Of a DNA stretch of 64,000 nucleotides, positions 25,401 to 34,200 are shown in pieces (positions within the stretch are counted from its first letter, which is position 1; the number at the start of each line of letters is the position of its first letter). The position numbers and the translations under genes were made by a program. The DNA is from Candidatus Poseidoniaceae archaeon (GTDB lineage Archaea; Thermoplasmatota; Poseidoniia; Poseidoniales; Poseidoniaceae): the NCBI GenBank assembly GCA_028353405.1, contig JAOMOG010000003.1, positions 1 to 64,000 of the forward strand, given 5' to 3'. The notes below the pieces were generated by a model. That model had not been told where the DNA came from. It was given only the letters and a program-made list of their open reading frames with translations, and did no database searches.

Positions 25401-27409
25401 AAGAGATTACAGAAGAATCAATAATGGTTGTCGAAGGTTCATCTTCTGCTTCAGGGCATGCAACAGTTTCATTCCAAGATATTAACCCTGAAGTGGGATA
25501 TATATTCTACCGTGCGACTTTGTTAGGGGATGGAGTTGAGGCAAGTGAAAGCATCCACTACTTTTACACGATACTCGATGAAGTTAGTTTAGGTTCTCAA
25601 GTAAGAATCAATCTGGTGGAAGATGAAGTGGCATTAGAATTTGTAGGATTGGATGATGGAGCATTGTTGTTTACTACTATCAATGGTGAGTTACATGTTA
25701 GAACCATCACAAAATTAATGTCGATGCCAGGTGATGTAAAATTGGAACAGAATTGGGGTGGAGAACTTGCTGTTAGTCAACGTGAAGATGGTTTGGTTCA
25801 AGCAGTATGGAATCGTAAGACAATCAGTGTTGAGGGCTATACTTACACCGACTTGGCAATGAGTGCGATTTCAGCAAGTGGCGAAACTACACCAGAGCAA
25901 TCCTTGATGGCTCCATTGAAATTAACCGAAGGTTCGTACTGGGGGCTCTCCATCGACCAAGATGATGGAAAAATGGTAATTGCAGGCTATCAAAGAGATA
26001 TTTCAACCGGAGGCTCGTGGCAAGATATAACCTCAATATTCACCCTAACTTCTGAAACACCAGATGCCCAAGGTTCTTGGGGCAATCCAGTAATTGTGTT
26101 ATCAGATATAGACATTAGCCGAAGTAAAGGAGATTCACTGACTATAGCCCTCGGTTCAGAAGAATTACACATTATTTACCAAGAAATTAGAGACGATGTT
26201 ACTGGATTAGAACGCGTCGGTTTGATGTATACTCGTGGCGATTCATCAACTTCTTCATGGGGTTTCCAAACATCGATAGGCGATGATGCATCATTAGCAT
26301 CAATGGTCTTAGAGGAAGGAGAAGATGGAGAAGTAATCTATGCAGCTTGGAGAGAAGGAAAAGGAAAAGAAGCAAAGATGACTTACACAATTACCGATAG
26401 ACTGTGGTCAGGCAATGCTAATCACGTTAGTGCGCCAGGAATGTCTAATCTCAAAATGAATCCGACCACACGTGGAGTTCAATTATTATTTGATGAAATC
26501 AATCTCTATGGTCCTGTAACTCGTTATGGACTATTGTTACAGGATATGACTCTAACAGACTATTCTGTTTCCAATGTTTTGACTGAAGGTTTCCTTTCTG
26601 GATATGCTGGCATGGAATATGATGGCCTGATAATGCTATCTTCCGCTAGTGGTAGTCTGACCTTGAAACCTCTTGCTGCATACAATGAAGGTACCAAAGA
26701 GGTTGAAGATATCCCATTTTTAGAAAGTTTACTATCTTACTTGCCGGGGGATGAAGGAACAAAGAAGTCTATCTTAATCGGAACAGTTGTAGCAGTGCTC
26801 ATCTTCTTGGTATTTATGTTCGTTTCAGTTAGTTCTTCTTCGCGCCGTAGAGATCTAGAATTGATACAATCAAAGGTCGATGATAAAACAGATGATTCTG
26901 TTGAGATAATGATAAATCCAGAGGAAGATGATGGACCACTGCTGGCAATTGATAGGGAAGAAGATGAATTGGTTGTTACAGATGCCATTGTTATGATGGA
27001 GGATGAAGAGAAACCATCACTCGGAGATTCACTCACAGAGAAGTCTGAAAGTGGTGAAGGAAGCGCCCGTCTTGAAAGAAGAATTCACAGAAAGGAAAAG
27101 AGAGAGCAGCAGGAAATGTTCGATGAAATAAGCAAAAATCTTCCTCCTTTGGCTTCTTTGAACCAGGCTCCAAGCGATGCAGTCTTGCTCGATACATCCC
27201 AGTTGCCACCATTACCTGAACTTCCTCCACTTGGAGACCTTCCACCGTTAGGGCAACTACCACCATTGGCAGGATTGCCTCCATTGCTTGGAATCGCACC
27301 ACCACAAAGAGATGTCGTATGTTCTAGTTGTGAGGCCAAGTTCACAGTCAAGGACATGACTAGAAAGAGTGTCTCGTGCCCGATATGTTCTCATGTCACT
27401 GAATTCTGA
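22475..27409 (+). CDS. Giant membrane-anchored subtilase (S8) with cytoplasmic zinc ribbon
   Basis: 1644 residues. The N-terminal signal peptide starts at the ATG at 22475 (MQFQRISKSHWTSLLLVLMF). A propeptide-like region precedes the S8 catalytic domain with the triad D238 (VLDTGVD), H295 (GHGTHVAGS) and S507 (GTSMATPIAS). About 750 residues of beta-rich ectodomain follow, including CARDB-like repeats (FTIGNYGDLAATEIAVDL). A TM helix (LIGTVVAVLIFLVFMF) lies near nt 26770-26825. The cytoplasmic tail is acidic, then has Leu-Pro-Pro-Leu repeats and ends in a zinc ribbon (CSSC...CPIC). It likely degrades extracellular protein at the cell surface. It ends 9 bp before glmS, so the pair may be co-transcribed. 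Confidence 0.9.
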   Translation: MQFQRISKSHWTSLLLVLMFLIADLSAFGTASATNLDQEETSAVQFAEPIFIDGLPPLMCEDSYCKRPLRMIDRDGRDASEADGWWHGYGPDLDWNGMDDRLQRVLVGYDSISPTAIIGEDGRKTVAIVVDFAWHPDETDEYSLKQILESHSWVGEDNGAWFQVLDSIDSIAVDKVPVSALMDIYFLEGVVVVEMQNVMIPFNNVASKAARSLPSDEYPSSAYERDYTGAGVVVAVLDTGVDNEHRSLNDFDDNDDEPDLDATSYNDQKWLAGYDATSSASNPDGTQDPDDGNGHGTHVAGSAVGTGGSSRTEMGTGPGAFLVDIKVLSDAGGTNSQSSLSGIQWMINNVDTDWGVNSSGRGIQVGSMSFGSISSPLNPGDEGDNGSGSEARLINDATTAGIVCVVAMGNDGAKRVPSPASADGAISVGAVDDRDSIDREDDIMASYSNWGPRLSDGDDDDWDELKPDITSYGTGINSASAATGASFPGQPERPMADSGYESKDGTSMATPIASGIVATLLQAKPNLTPQEVKDLLRNSSEQRGEISESSISNRWNEKWGFGLIDASCAIDMALQLGCGSGGGLQYGNGSENDVSINYPSNDTWLIEGDMVRFSGSLIGDNASEYGEVQIAIEQYRFNNSCCGSKPDDVELLKNWTTVGGALPDWFLDVSIKPSWVVSNENYTKVAVRALKELGDGSAIAVRTVNIGRMAMGLSSPETSETLIGNIQFEGTHDAIEPDRIEYQINNDEWETGYEISTSNNQWSINWDSTEVDDGSHIISFRLVNESGIKSETIRYMYDVDNMPPQSELQFIGVVQILEQGLPVHSAIAGSLLEVDFTIGNYGDLAATEIAVDLIAPGSSSETYPSGVIVERLDEGESTQLKLYWWATEAGVHNVTINIDEDDADNSNNQYTFSFTVEERPVEAMLRFMQGAVTTYPEIPMPGIAYSINVRIDNLGQSDATDLTMRLEKRIDALGWQEITEESIMVVEGSSSASGHATVSFQDINPEVGYIFYRATLLGDGVEASESIHYFYTILDEVSLGSQVRINLVEDEVALEFVGLDDGALLFTTINGELHVRTITKLMSMPGDVKLEQNWGGELAVSQREDGLVQAVWNRKTISVEGYTYTDLAMSAISASGETTPEQSLMAPLKLTEGSYWGLSIDQDDGKMVIAGYQRDISTGGSWQDITSIFTLTSETPDAQGSWGNPVIVLSDIDISRSKGDSLTIALGSEELHIIYQEIRDDVTGLERVGLMYTRGDSSTSSWGFQTSIGDDASLASMVLEEGEDGEVIYAAWREGKGKEAKMTYTITDRLWSGNANHVSAPGMSNLKMNPTTRGVQLLFDEINLYGPVTRYGLLLQDMTLTDYSVSNVLTEGFLSGYAGMEYDGLIMLSSASGSLTLKPLAAYNEGTKEVEDIPFLESLLSYLPGDEGTKKSILIGTVVAVLIFLVFMFVSVSSSSRRRDLELIQSKVDDKTDDSVEIMINPEEDDGPLLAIDREEDELVVTDAIVMMEDEEKPSLGDSLTEKSESGEGSARLERRIHRKEKREQQEMFDEISKNLPPLASLNQAPSDAVLLDTSQLPPLPELPPLGDLPPLGQLPPLAGLPPLLGIAPPQRDVVCSSCEAKFTVKDMTRKSVSCPICSHVTEF

Positions 27410-27418
27410 GTTGATATT

Positions 27419-29239
27419 ATGTGTGGAATTTTTGGTTATATAGGCTCAAAAAGAGCAACCCCTATTCTGATTGATGGAATGAGGAGACTAGAATACCGCG
27501 GTTATGATTCCACAGGTATTGCGATCAAGGATGGAGATATTTCAATTTTCAAAAAAGTTGGAAAAGTTAGCGAAATGCGTTCAATTCTTCCACTTAATAT
27601 TCAGGGTACAAGTGGAATTGGCCATACTCGCTGGGCTACACATGGTGGAGTGACAGATGCGAATGCCCATCCACATGCTTCTGCTTCCGGTGATGTTGTA
27701 ATTGTTCATAATGGAATCATAAATAATTCTCGATTACTCAGAGCTTCATTGATGGCTCAAGGTATAGAGTTGAAGAGTGAAACCGATTCAGAAGCCTTGG
27801 CCCATATGATTGAAATTGAATTGGCAATAGATGATGATCCTGAAGCAGCAGTGAGAAGGGCACTTCAGAAAGCAGTCGGTACTTGGGGGCTTTGTGTTCT
27901 GTTCAAAAACCATGATTTGATAGTTGTTGCAAGAAATGGTTCACCTTTGGTTATTGGCAAGGGTGACGGCGAGACCTTCATTTCAAGCGATGGCCCTACT
28001 CTTTCGGAATTCACTGACAGGGTTGTCTACTTAGAAGATGGAGATATTGCAGTGGTAACAGCAACTTCTATCAAGCGTTCTAGTTTGAAAGGAGATAGTA
28101 AAAAAGTTGAAGTTACAGTTCTAGAGAAATCTTGGGGTGAAGCAGAATTAGGCGCATATGAGCATTTTATGCTTAAAGAAATACATGAACAGCCTGATGC
28201 GTTGAGACATTGTATTAGCGGCCGTTTAGATAGGGTTCGGGGAAATGGAAGGTTAGGCGGATTACGTCTCTCTCCATCAGACTTAGCAAAAGTTCCGCAT
28301 GTCCGTTTAATCGGTTGTGGAACAGCATTGAATGCTGCTGAAATAGGCCAATTATTAATTGAAAAATTAGCGAGAATACCAGCAGTAACTCATATTGCTA
28401 GTGAGTTTAGGTATAATGAACCAGTGATAAATCCAAATGCACTACACTTTGTAATTTCTCAATCCGGTGAAACAGCAGATACATTATCTGCGGTAAAAGA
28501 AATACAATTGAAAGGCGGTCAAGTACATGGAGTAATCAATGTCGTAGGATCTACTATTGCTCGCCAATGTCGACAAGGAGTGTATATTCATTCGGGACCA
28601 GAACAGTCGGTAGCATCAACAAAAGCATTCTCAAATATGGTTGCAGCTTTGACAATGTTCGCTCTCCAGGTTGGGCGTTCACGTTCTACAAGTAAGGAGC
28701 GCGGGCAAGAAATAATTCATGGTCTACAACAGATACCACATCTTATTGAAGAGTACCTTGAGAATCAAGGTCCGATAATGGAAGCGGTTGAATTAGTTAA
28801 AAACGCAAAGAGTGTATTTTTCTTAGGGCGAGGTCTTTCCGCACCAGTTGCTAAAGAAGGTGCATTAAAATTGATGGAAGTGGCCTACATTCCTTGTCTA
28901 GCATATCCGGCAGGTGAAATGAAGCATGGACCGATTGCTTTGCTAGAAGAAGGAAGTCCGATAATATTCATCGTTCCAAATGACCATGTCAAAGAGAAGA
29001 CAGTATCAGCAATTCATGAATCCAAAGCGCGTGGTGCTAAGATTATTTTAATTCATGAAGAGGGAGATGATATTAGTTTGGAAGGAGATGTCAATATTGC
29101 GATTCCGAAAGTTCACTCATTGCTATCACCACTTCTGACAGTTGTACCGTTACAATTGATCGCATATCATACTGCAATCACACTTGGACATGACGTAGAC
29201 CGTCCAAGAAACTTAGCAAAATCAGTAACAGTTGAATAA
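27419..29239 (+). CDS. glmS: Glutamine--fructose-6-phosphate aminotransferase (isomerizing)
   Basis: 606 residues, the normal GlmS length. It makes glucosamine-6-P from fructose-6-P and glutamine, the first step to UDP-GlcNAc. The N-terminal Ntn-type glutaminase starts with Cys2 (MCGIFGYIG), with YRGYDSTGIA, HTRWATHGGVT and HNGIINN. Two SIS domains carry GCGTALNAAEIG, SQSGETADTLSA, SVASTKAFSN and LGRGLSAPVAKEGALKLMEV; the C-terminus ends PRNLAKSVTVE as in the family. PGI/PMI at 16832 supplies its substrate, and products may glycosylate the surface proteins. It lies 9 bp after the subtilase gene; its stop codon abuts that of the convergent KaiC-like gene. Confidence 0.96.
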   Translation: MCGIFGYIGSKRATPILIDGMRRLEYRGYDSTGIAIKDGDISIFKKVGKVSEMRSILPLNIQGTSGIGHTRWATHGGVTDANAHPHASASGDVVIVHNGIINNSRLLRASLMAQGIELKSETDSEALAHMIEIELAIDDDPEAAVRRALQKAVGTWGLCVLFKNHDLIVVARNGSPLVIGKGDGETFISSDGPTLSEFTDRVVYLEDGDIAVVTATSIKRSSLKGDSKKVEVTVLEKSWGEAELGAYEHFMLKEIHEQPDALRHCISGRLDRVRGNGRLGGLRLSPSDLAKVPHVRLIGCGTALNAAEIGQLLIEKLARIPAVTHIASEFRYNEPVINPNALHFVISQSGETADTLSAVKEIQLKGGQVHGVINVVGSTIARQCRQGVYIHSGPEQSVASTKAFSNMVAALTMFALQVGRSRSTSKERGQEIIHGLQQIPHLIEEYLENQGPIMEAVELVKNAKSVFFLGRGLSAPVAKEGALKLMEVAYIPCLAYPAGEMKHGPIALLEEGSPIIFIVPNDHVKEKTVSAIHESKARGAKIILIHEEGDDISLEGDVNIAIPKVHSLLSPLLTVVPLQLIAYHTAITLGHDVDRPRNLAKSVTVE

Positions 29240-29959
29240 TCAATTGATTGAGAATCTTTGTTCAGATTCTTTCCAATTTAATGGCATATATCCAAGTTTG
29301 TGACGAGTATGTCGCATTTTCACAACACCAAGTTTTCTTGTAACTTCATCACCGCTTCTCTCCATGACAAGATGAACTACGCCATCAGCAAGATAGTCTT
29401 CAACACCGTATTCACCAAATTGTTTGTGATCTTCTCCAGTCATTTCACAGATGAAGAAAGAAGTAAGTCCGAGTCTTCTAACCGCTTCAAAAAGACGGAA
29501 AATCTCATCGCGAGGATTTTCCATTTTTGTTAATGTAAAGAAAGCACCCAATGAATCAAAGACTAATAATTCAAAACCAATAGATTCTCGATATGATGTT
29601 AATTGTTTAATCAATTGCCCCATCCAGTCGATACGGTTATTCATTCCTTGTTGGTCTAATTGAACTCTAAGGTCGGCTAAATCAATAATAGCGATACGGT
29701 TTCTCACACGGACGTCATCAACATTCATTCCCATGTTAGACATGTGAGAACGAAGTGAATCTTTACCTTGCTCAAGAGTGACATATATTCCACTGGTTTC
29801 ACCGTAAAGAACTGCATTGTAAAGTAATGAAAAAGAAACACTGGACTTCATTGCACCAGATGCACCAGCGACAATACAGAGGTGTTCTTTAGGTATTCCA
29901 CCTTGCATATTTTCATCTAATCCTTCAATATGGGTTGGGATTCTTTCTATCTCGTCCAT
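29240..29959 (-). CDS. KaiC-like RecA-fold ATPase with atypical Walker A
   Basis: About 239 residues from the ATG at 29959 (MDEIERIPTHIEGLDENMQGG). The fold is the single-domain KaiC/RadA-like ATPase common in archaea (cf. IPTHIEGLDENMQGGIP with KaiC ITGFDEVLGGGLP). The P-loop reads GASGAMKSS (32-40), so the last glycine of GxxGxGK[ST] is Met. The catalytic EE after the second strand reads EQ (TLEQGKDSL). Walker B is LLVFDSLGAFF, followed by the partner-facing region FFICEMTGE. Nucleotide may still bind through K38/S39, but hydrolysis could be impaired. An in-frame TTG at 29998 has an A/T-rich box about 25 bp upstream and is a possible longer start. Partner and function are unknown. Confidence 0.8.
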   Translation of the reverse strand: MDEIERIPTHIEGLDENMQGGIPKEHLCIVAGASGAMKSSVSFSLLYNAVLYGETSGIYVTLEQGKDSLRSHMSNMGMNVDDVRVRNRIAIIDLADLRVQLDQQGMNNRIDWMGQLIKQLTSYRESIGFELLVFDSLGAFFTLTKMENPRDEIFRLFEAVRRLGLTSFFICEMTGEDHKQFGEYGVEDYLADGVVHLVMERSGDEVTRKLGVVKMRHTRHKLGYMPLNWKESEQRFSIN

Positions 29960-30078
29960 GTCGGCCACTACTCGGTGGTATCCCCTACGAGTCTTCAACC
30001 TCTCCCTTGTTCAGTTTGCTAATTTTTTGAAAATAAATCTTAAAAAAAGCAATAATCTCAAGCCCCTTAGGTGTGGAT

Positions 30079-30654
30079 ATGGGGGATTTAGATACAGTTT
30101 GGCTCGCTTCTAAATCTCCTCGTCGGGCGCAATTATTGAGGGAAGTTTTTCCAAATATTTTATGCCAAGGAATAGAAGGTGTTGACGAAAAACCTCCATT
30201 AGGTGAAGTTGAATACCAAGTATTAGAAATTTGTAAAAAAAAGGCACTGGCTGCTGATTTGGAACCTCAAATTGGAGACTATGATGTAGTAATTGTCTGT
30301 GACACTATGCTTTGTGACCCCGATGACTCAATGTTAAGCCTTGGTAAACCAATGGATGAAATAGAAGCTGCAATGATGTTGCATCGGCTTTCAGGGAGAA
30401 GGCACCAAGTTTGGTCTGCAACTGGAATTAAAAAGTTATCAAAGTGGAAATTTTATTGTGAATCCTCCATCGTCGAAATAACTCCTCTACCCGATGAAGT
30501 ATTAGTTGAATTAATCTTATCTAAATCATGGCATGGTAAAGCCGGTGGATATGATTTGGCTGGGCCCATGGGTCAATGGGCGAAGTTGATAGATGGTTCA
30601 GAATCAACAGTATTGGGAATTGCATCACAAGCACTGATCGATTTGCAGCAATGA
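30079..30654 (+). CDS. maf: Maf-family nucleotide pyrophosphatase
   Basis: About 191 residues from the ATG at 30079. Maf proteins hydrolyse non-canonical or modified nucleoside triphosphates (dTTP/UTP/m7GTP classes). Motifs: LASKSPRRAQLL (SxSPRR at 11-16), the acidic VCDTMLCDP with a metal-binding Asp, LGKP, SGRRHQVWSATGI, and WHGKAGGYDLAG. STVLGIA at the end corresponds to the GxxVVGLP block. The family is best known from bacteria and eukaryotes but occurs in archaea. The subclass cannot be fixed by eye. An AATAAT-like box lies about 28 bp upstream of the ATG. It is divergent from the KaiC-like gene. Confidence 0.9.
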   Translation: MGDLDTVWLASKSPRRAQLLREVFPNILCQGIEGVDEKPPLGEVEYQVLEICKKKALAADLEPQIGDYDVVIVCDTMLCDPDDSMLSLGKPMDEIEAAMMLHRLSGRRHQVWSATGIKKLSKWKFYCESSIVEITPLPDEVLVELILSKSWHGKAGGYDLAGPMGQWAKLIDGSESTVLGIASQALIDLQQ

Positions 30655-30663
30655 AATAATGAT

Positions 30664-31257
30664 TTATTGCAATAATGCAGTAATTCCTAAATCCTTATTG
30701 GCGACTTCTACTAATACATCGCAACCTGGAATCATCAATAATTTATCTTCTTGGTCAAGAGAAAAGATTGATACTCCACTTTCATCACTCATGTGCTTCA
30801 ATTCTCTCCGGCATGCGGCTTGGTGAGAATCCATGTGAACGAGTGGGCGTAAATCGACAATAACAGTATCTCCTTGGAGTATTCGCTTTCCTATATTCCT
30901 TGTTGCAATACGGCTCATCTTATCTGGTGAGACATATCGTAAAGCACGTGTTGGGAATGAGCGCCTAGGTCCATTATGAGCTGCAAGATCATGAAAAGGT
31001 TCGCCATCAGAAGTAACTGGGCCAGTCCACCCAACAGGAACTTGTTTGAGATTTCGTATGACTATTTTCTGTGGATTATTTGAGGCAATGGGCATCTCAT
31101 TTGTATCCATATCTTCTTTCGGAATCAACAAATGTTGTTCAGTAGTAGGATCAGGTACTACCGCTTTTGGCTTTTTCTTCTTCTTTGGCTTCTTGGCAGC
31201 AGATTGGATACTCTCCTCAGGATCGGGTAGTCCAAAAAATTGCCATAGATTTGCCAT
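30664..31257 (-). CDS. sepF: SepF-like cell division protein
   Basis: 197 residues. The N-terminal MANLWQFFGL is an amphipathic aromatic stretch like the SepF membrane-targeting helix, then a lysine run (KKPKKKKKPK, 22-31) and a linker. Residues about 107-185 fit the archaeal SepF fold: YVSPDKMSRIATRNIGKRIL, then GDTVIVDLRPLVHMDS, a helix (CRRELKHMSDESG) and a strand-loop with DKLLMIPG. SepF anchors FtsZ to the membrane in archaea and many bacteria. The ATG at 31257 is 9 bp after the stop of the 1217-residue surface protein, so it appears to be the last gene of an operon with two surface proteins. The sequence match is moderate; FtsZ itself is not in this window. Confidence 0.65.
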   Translation of the reverse strand: MANLWQFFGLPDPEESIQSAAKKPKKKKKPKAVVPDPTTEQHLLIPKEDMDTNEMPIASNNPQKIVIRNLKQVPVGWTGPVTSDGEPFHDLAAHNGPRRSFPTRALRYVSPDKMSRIATRNIGKRILQGDTVIVDLRPLVHMDSHQAACRRELKHMSDESGVSIFSLDQEDKLLMIPGCDVLVEVANKDLGITALLQ

Positions 31258-31266
31258 TTATGTCCC

Positions 31267-34200
31267 TCAGAAGTCTAAATCATCAAGCAAACCGCTCATG
31301 TCAGTACTGACAGAGGTGGCAGGGGTATTGTTAGTTGCCGGTTGAATTAGTGGTTGAGGTGCTTTATTTGCATCCAACCACTGTTGACCGTAGTAATCCC
31401 ATTGTTCCATTGTCCAACCGTCCGGTAATCCAGTATCTGGTAGAGCAGGACTCTGATTGGTTTGCACTGGTTGGGCAGCAGCTGGTTGCTGGACTTGTGG
31501 TTGGGCGACTTCAGCACCAACTTGTCCAAAGGCATCATACTGCGCAGCAGGTTGTTGGCTAGGGGCAACTGCCGCTTCACCAAACAAATCAGAACCAGGT
31601 TCAGAAGTAGGTAGGCTTGCACCGGAAGCGAATCCTCCATAGGATTGATATTTGTCTTCCGTTGGTTCTGAAGATTTACGTGTGATCAGTAAGAATATTG
31701 AAAGTCCGATTACCAACGAAAACAATAACACCAATACACCAGTTCCGACAGAACCAATTTCATCACTAATAGAATCAAGAATAGAATCAGAAGGGATTGC
31801 TTTGACAACGATGGTCATCGTAGATGATGCACTTTCATTATTGTCATCGATTACAACCAATGTAATGTCCCAAGTTCCAGCAGGCATGTTTTCCATAGTG
31901 TAATTAATTCCATAAAAGTCAATGTCACCATCATTATCGCCATCTAAATCTGTATCTAAGTGGTTTGATTTCCATTGATAGATAAGGTTTGACTTGTCTG
32001 CAGGAGTATCAATCGAATCTTTAGCACTCAACAATACGTTATCACCTTCGGTAATATCTGTAAGGTTTGTAACAGTTGATATTACTGAGCGTGGCGGCAA
32101 GTTCTGTACACTAATGTTAACCGACTGGGAAGCACTTGCTCCATCATCATCAGTAACAGTAGCAGTAATCCAACGAATACCAGTTGTAGGCCAAGAGAGT
32201 GTCATATTTTCACCAGTTTCTTGACAGTCGTTTGTAGCATCACCGTCACTGTTCAAATCTACTGCACCATTCAAGTCCCAGCAAATCTCTAATGTATCAA
32301 GATCCGATGCAGTATCGCTTACTTCAACATTTAATGTGATGTCATCATCTTCAAAGATTGGTGCATCTCCAGGTAGTCCAGTTATTGTTGGCACAACATT
32401 TGAAATCATTACTTTCGCAGTTCTATCTTCCGACTTTTCACCGTCATCGTCCCAAGCAGCAACACTGATTATGTGTTCGCCAGAAGTATCCCAAGAGATA
32501 GATACAGTTGATGCTGGTCCATTTGTAGTTTCACTCCAATTAGAATCTAGATGAGATGGTAACCATTCAATATTGAGATAATCTCTATCGCTGAGTGTAT
32601 CATCACCATTTACTCGTAATAATACAATTTGGTCTTCATCTAGATACCAAGTACCATTTTCATCAAGAGAAATATTTTGACCAGCATTCCAAAGTTCTGG
32701 TGTGTTGAGTGTTGGTGCAATATTCAGAACATTTAATGTCCGATTTACAGTTGTTACTGTGCCATCATCATCCATCGCTTCAGCGACGATCATAATCTCC
32801 CCTTCTGCTAGTGGAGTAAAAGTACAAGTCGGCTGTGTCAAACCTTCCTGACAATTTGTACCAGGCCAAGAAATAGTTACTTCTTGACCAGTAGGCGAAG
32901 TTGTATCCACATCCCCTGAGTCAGTTGCATCAATTGTAACTGAGCTCTCTACTGGGATGCTATCTGGCATTGACAGATTGATATATGGTGCTCGATTAAG
33001 TACGGTTACATTTGTATCTATTACATCAAAATCCAATTCATCATCAATGACGATTAATTTGATATTCCAAATGCCACTATCGCTCCAATTCCATTGAGTC
33101 CAGCAATCCGGGGAATCGATTACATCTATCAATCCAGTACGAGATTCTATCTCAAAGCGACAATCAACATCACCGCCATCCTCGTCAAAAGAAGCAGTCG
33201 CATTCAATGTTACATTCTCAAAAGTATATTTTCCTTCATCAATCATTATGTCGGCAGTAGGTGCTCTACCGATGAAAATACTGATGTTCGCATAATTGTT
33301 ACTTCTATTAGCATCTTGAGTAACAGTTTGGTCTGGGTCTACTGTAAATGCCAATGTCTTGAAACCAATTGACTCACTTTCTAGAATAGTCCAATTTACC
33401 AATATACGTTGCTCTGAATATGCAGATATTGGAGGAATGCTCTCTCTGAAACTAGTGCCATCTGGAGTGGTAATTTCGATCTCTGTAGCAGGCGAGGTCA
33501 ATACTCCACGATTCTGTGCAGGTATTGAGAAAGATAGTATGTCACCCGGTAATGCTGCAAAACCTATCGATTGAGAAAGTATTGCGGAGTCTTGTCCTCG
33601 ATGTCTAGTTACGATGATAGAATCGGATTGTGCGACTAAATCGACAGCGACAACACTCAAATCGACAACCAATGTTTTGGCGCCGATTATTTCTTCCACA
33701 GGATCCCAAACAATGATTCCATTACTGGTATAATCGTCACTCGAAGGCGTATCGTCAACGACAGTCGATGAGTTCAGACTACTGGTAGCATTACCATTAC
33801 CATCTGTAGTAGGATTATCTATTGTTTCATTCAATTCATATCTCAATTGTAAATTTTTGTTAGCCTGAGGTATATTGTTGATCATATATGATATTGAAAT
33901 ATCCTGAATTGCTTCAGGGAGCGTGGCAATAGATTGGGTATTGACTTCTATTTCCACATTTCTCGCACCTGGATTTGAACTATCTTGTACTCCCCATGAA
34001 TCTGCAGGGGAGTATTCCTTTAGCAACCAATCGATTGTGAATCCTGCTGAATTAGCTATTCTAATCCATGCTGGACCTCTTACCGCTGGACAGTACCACT
34101 GGAAACCTGCATTCACACCAGTTTCATTCCATTCCATAATTTTGTACGAATCATCACAACCAGTGTAGGAGATTTGAGTTCCATCTTCGATTGGCACACC

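Noticed and set aside
29240-29959. Circadian KaiC
   Set aside because: Single ATPase domain, no KaiA/B, and altered active site; KaiC-like fold only.
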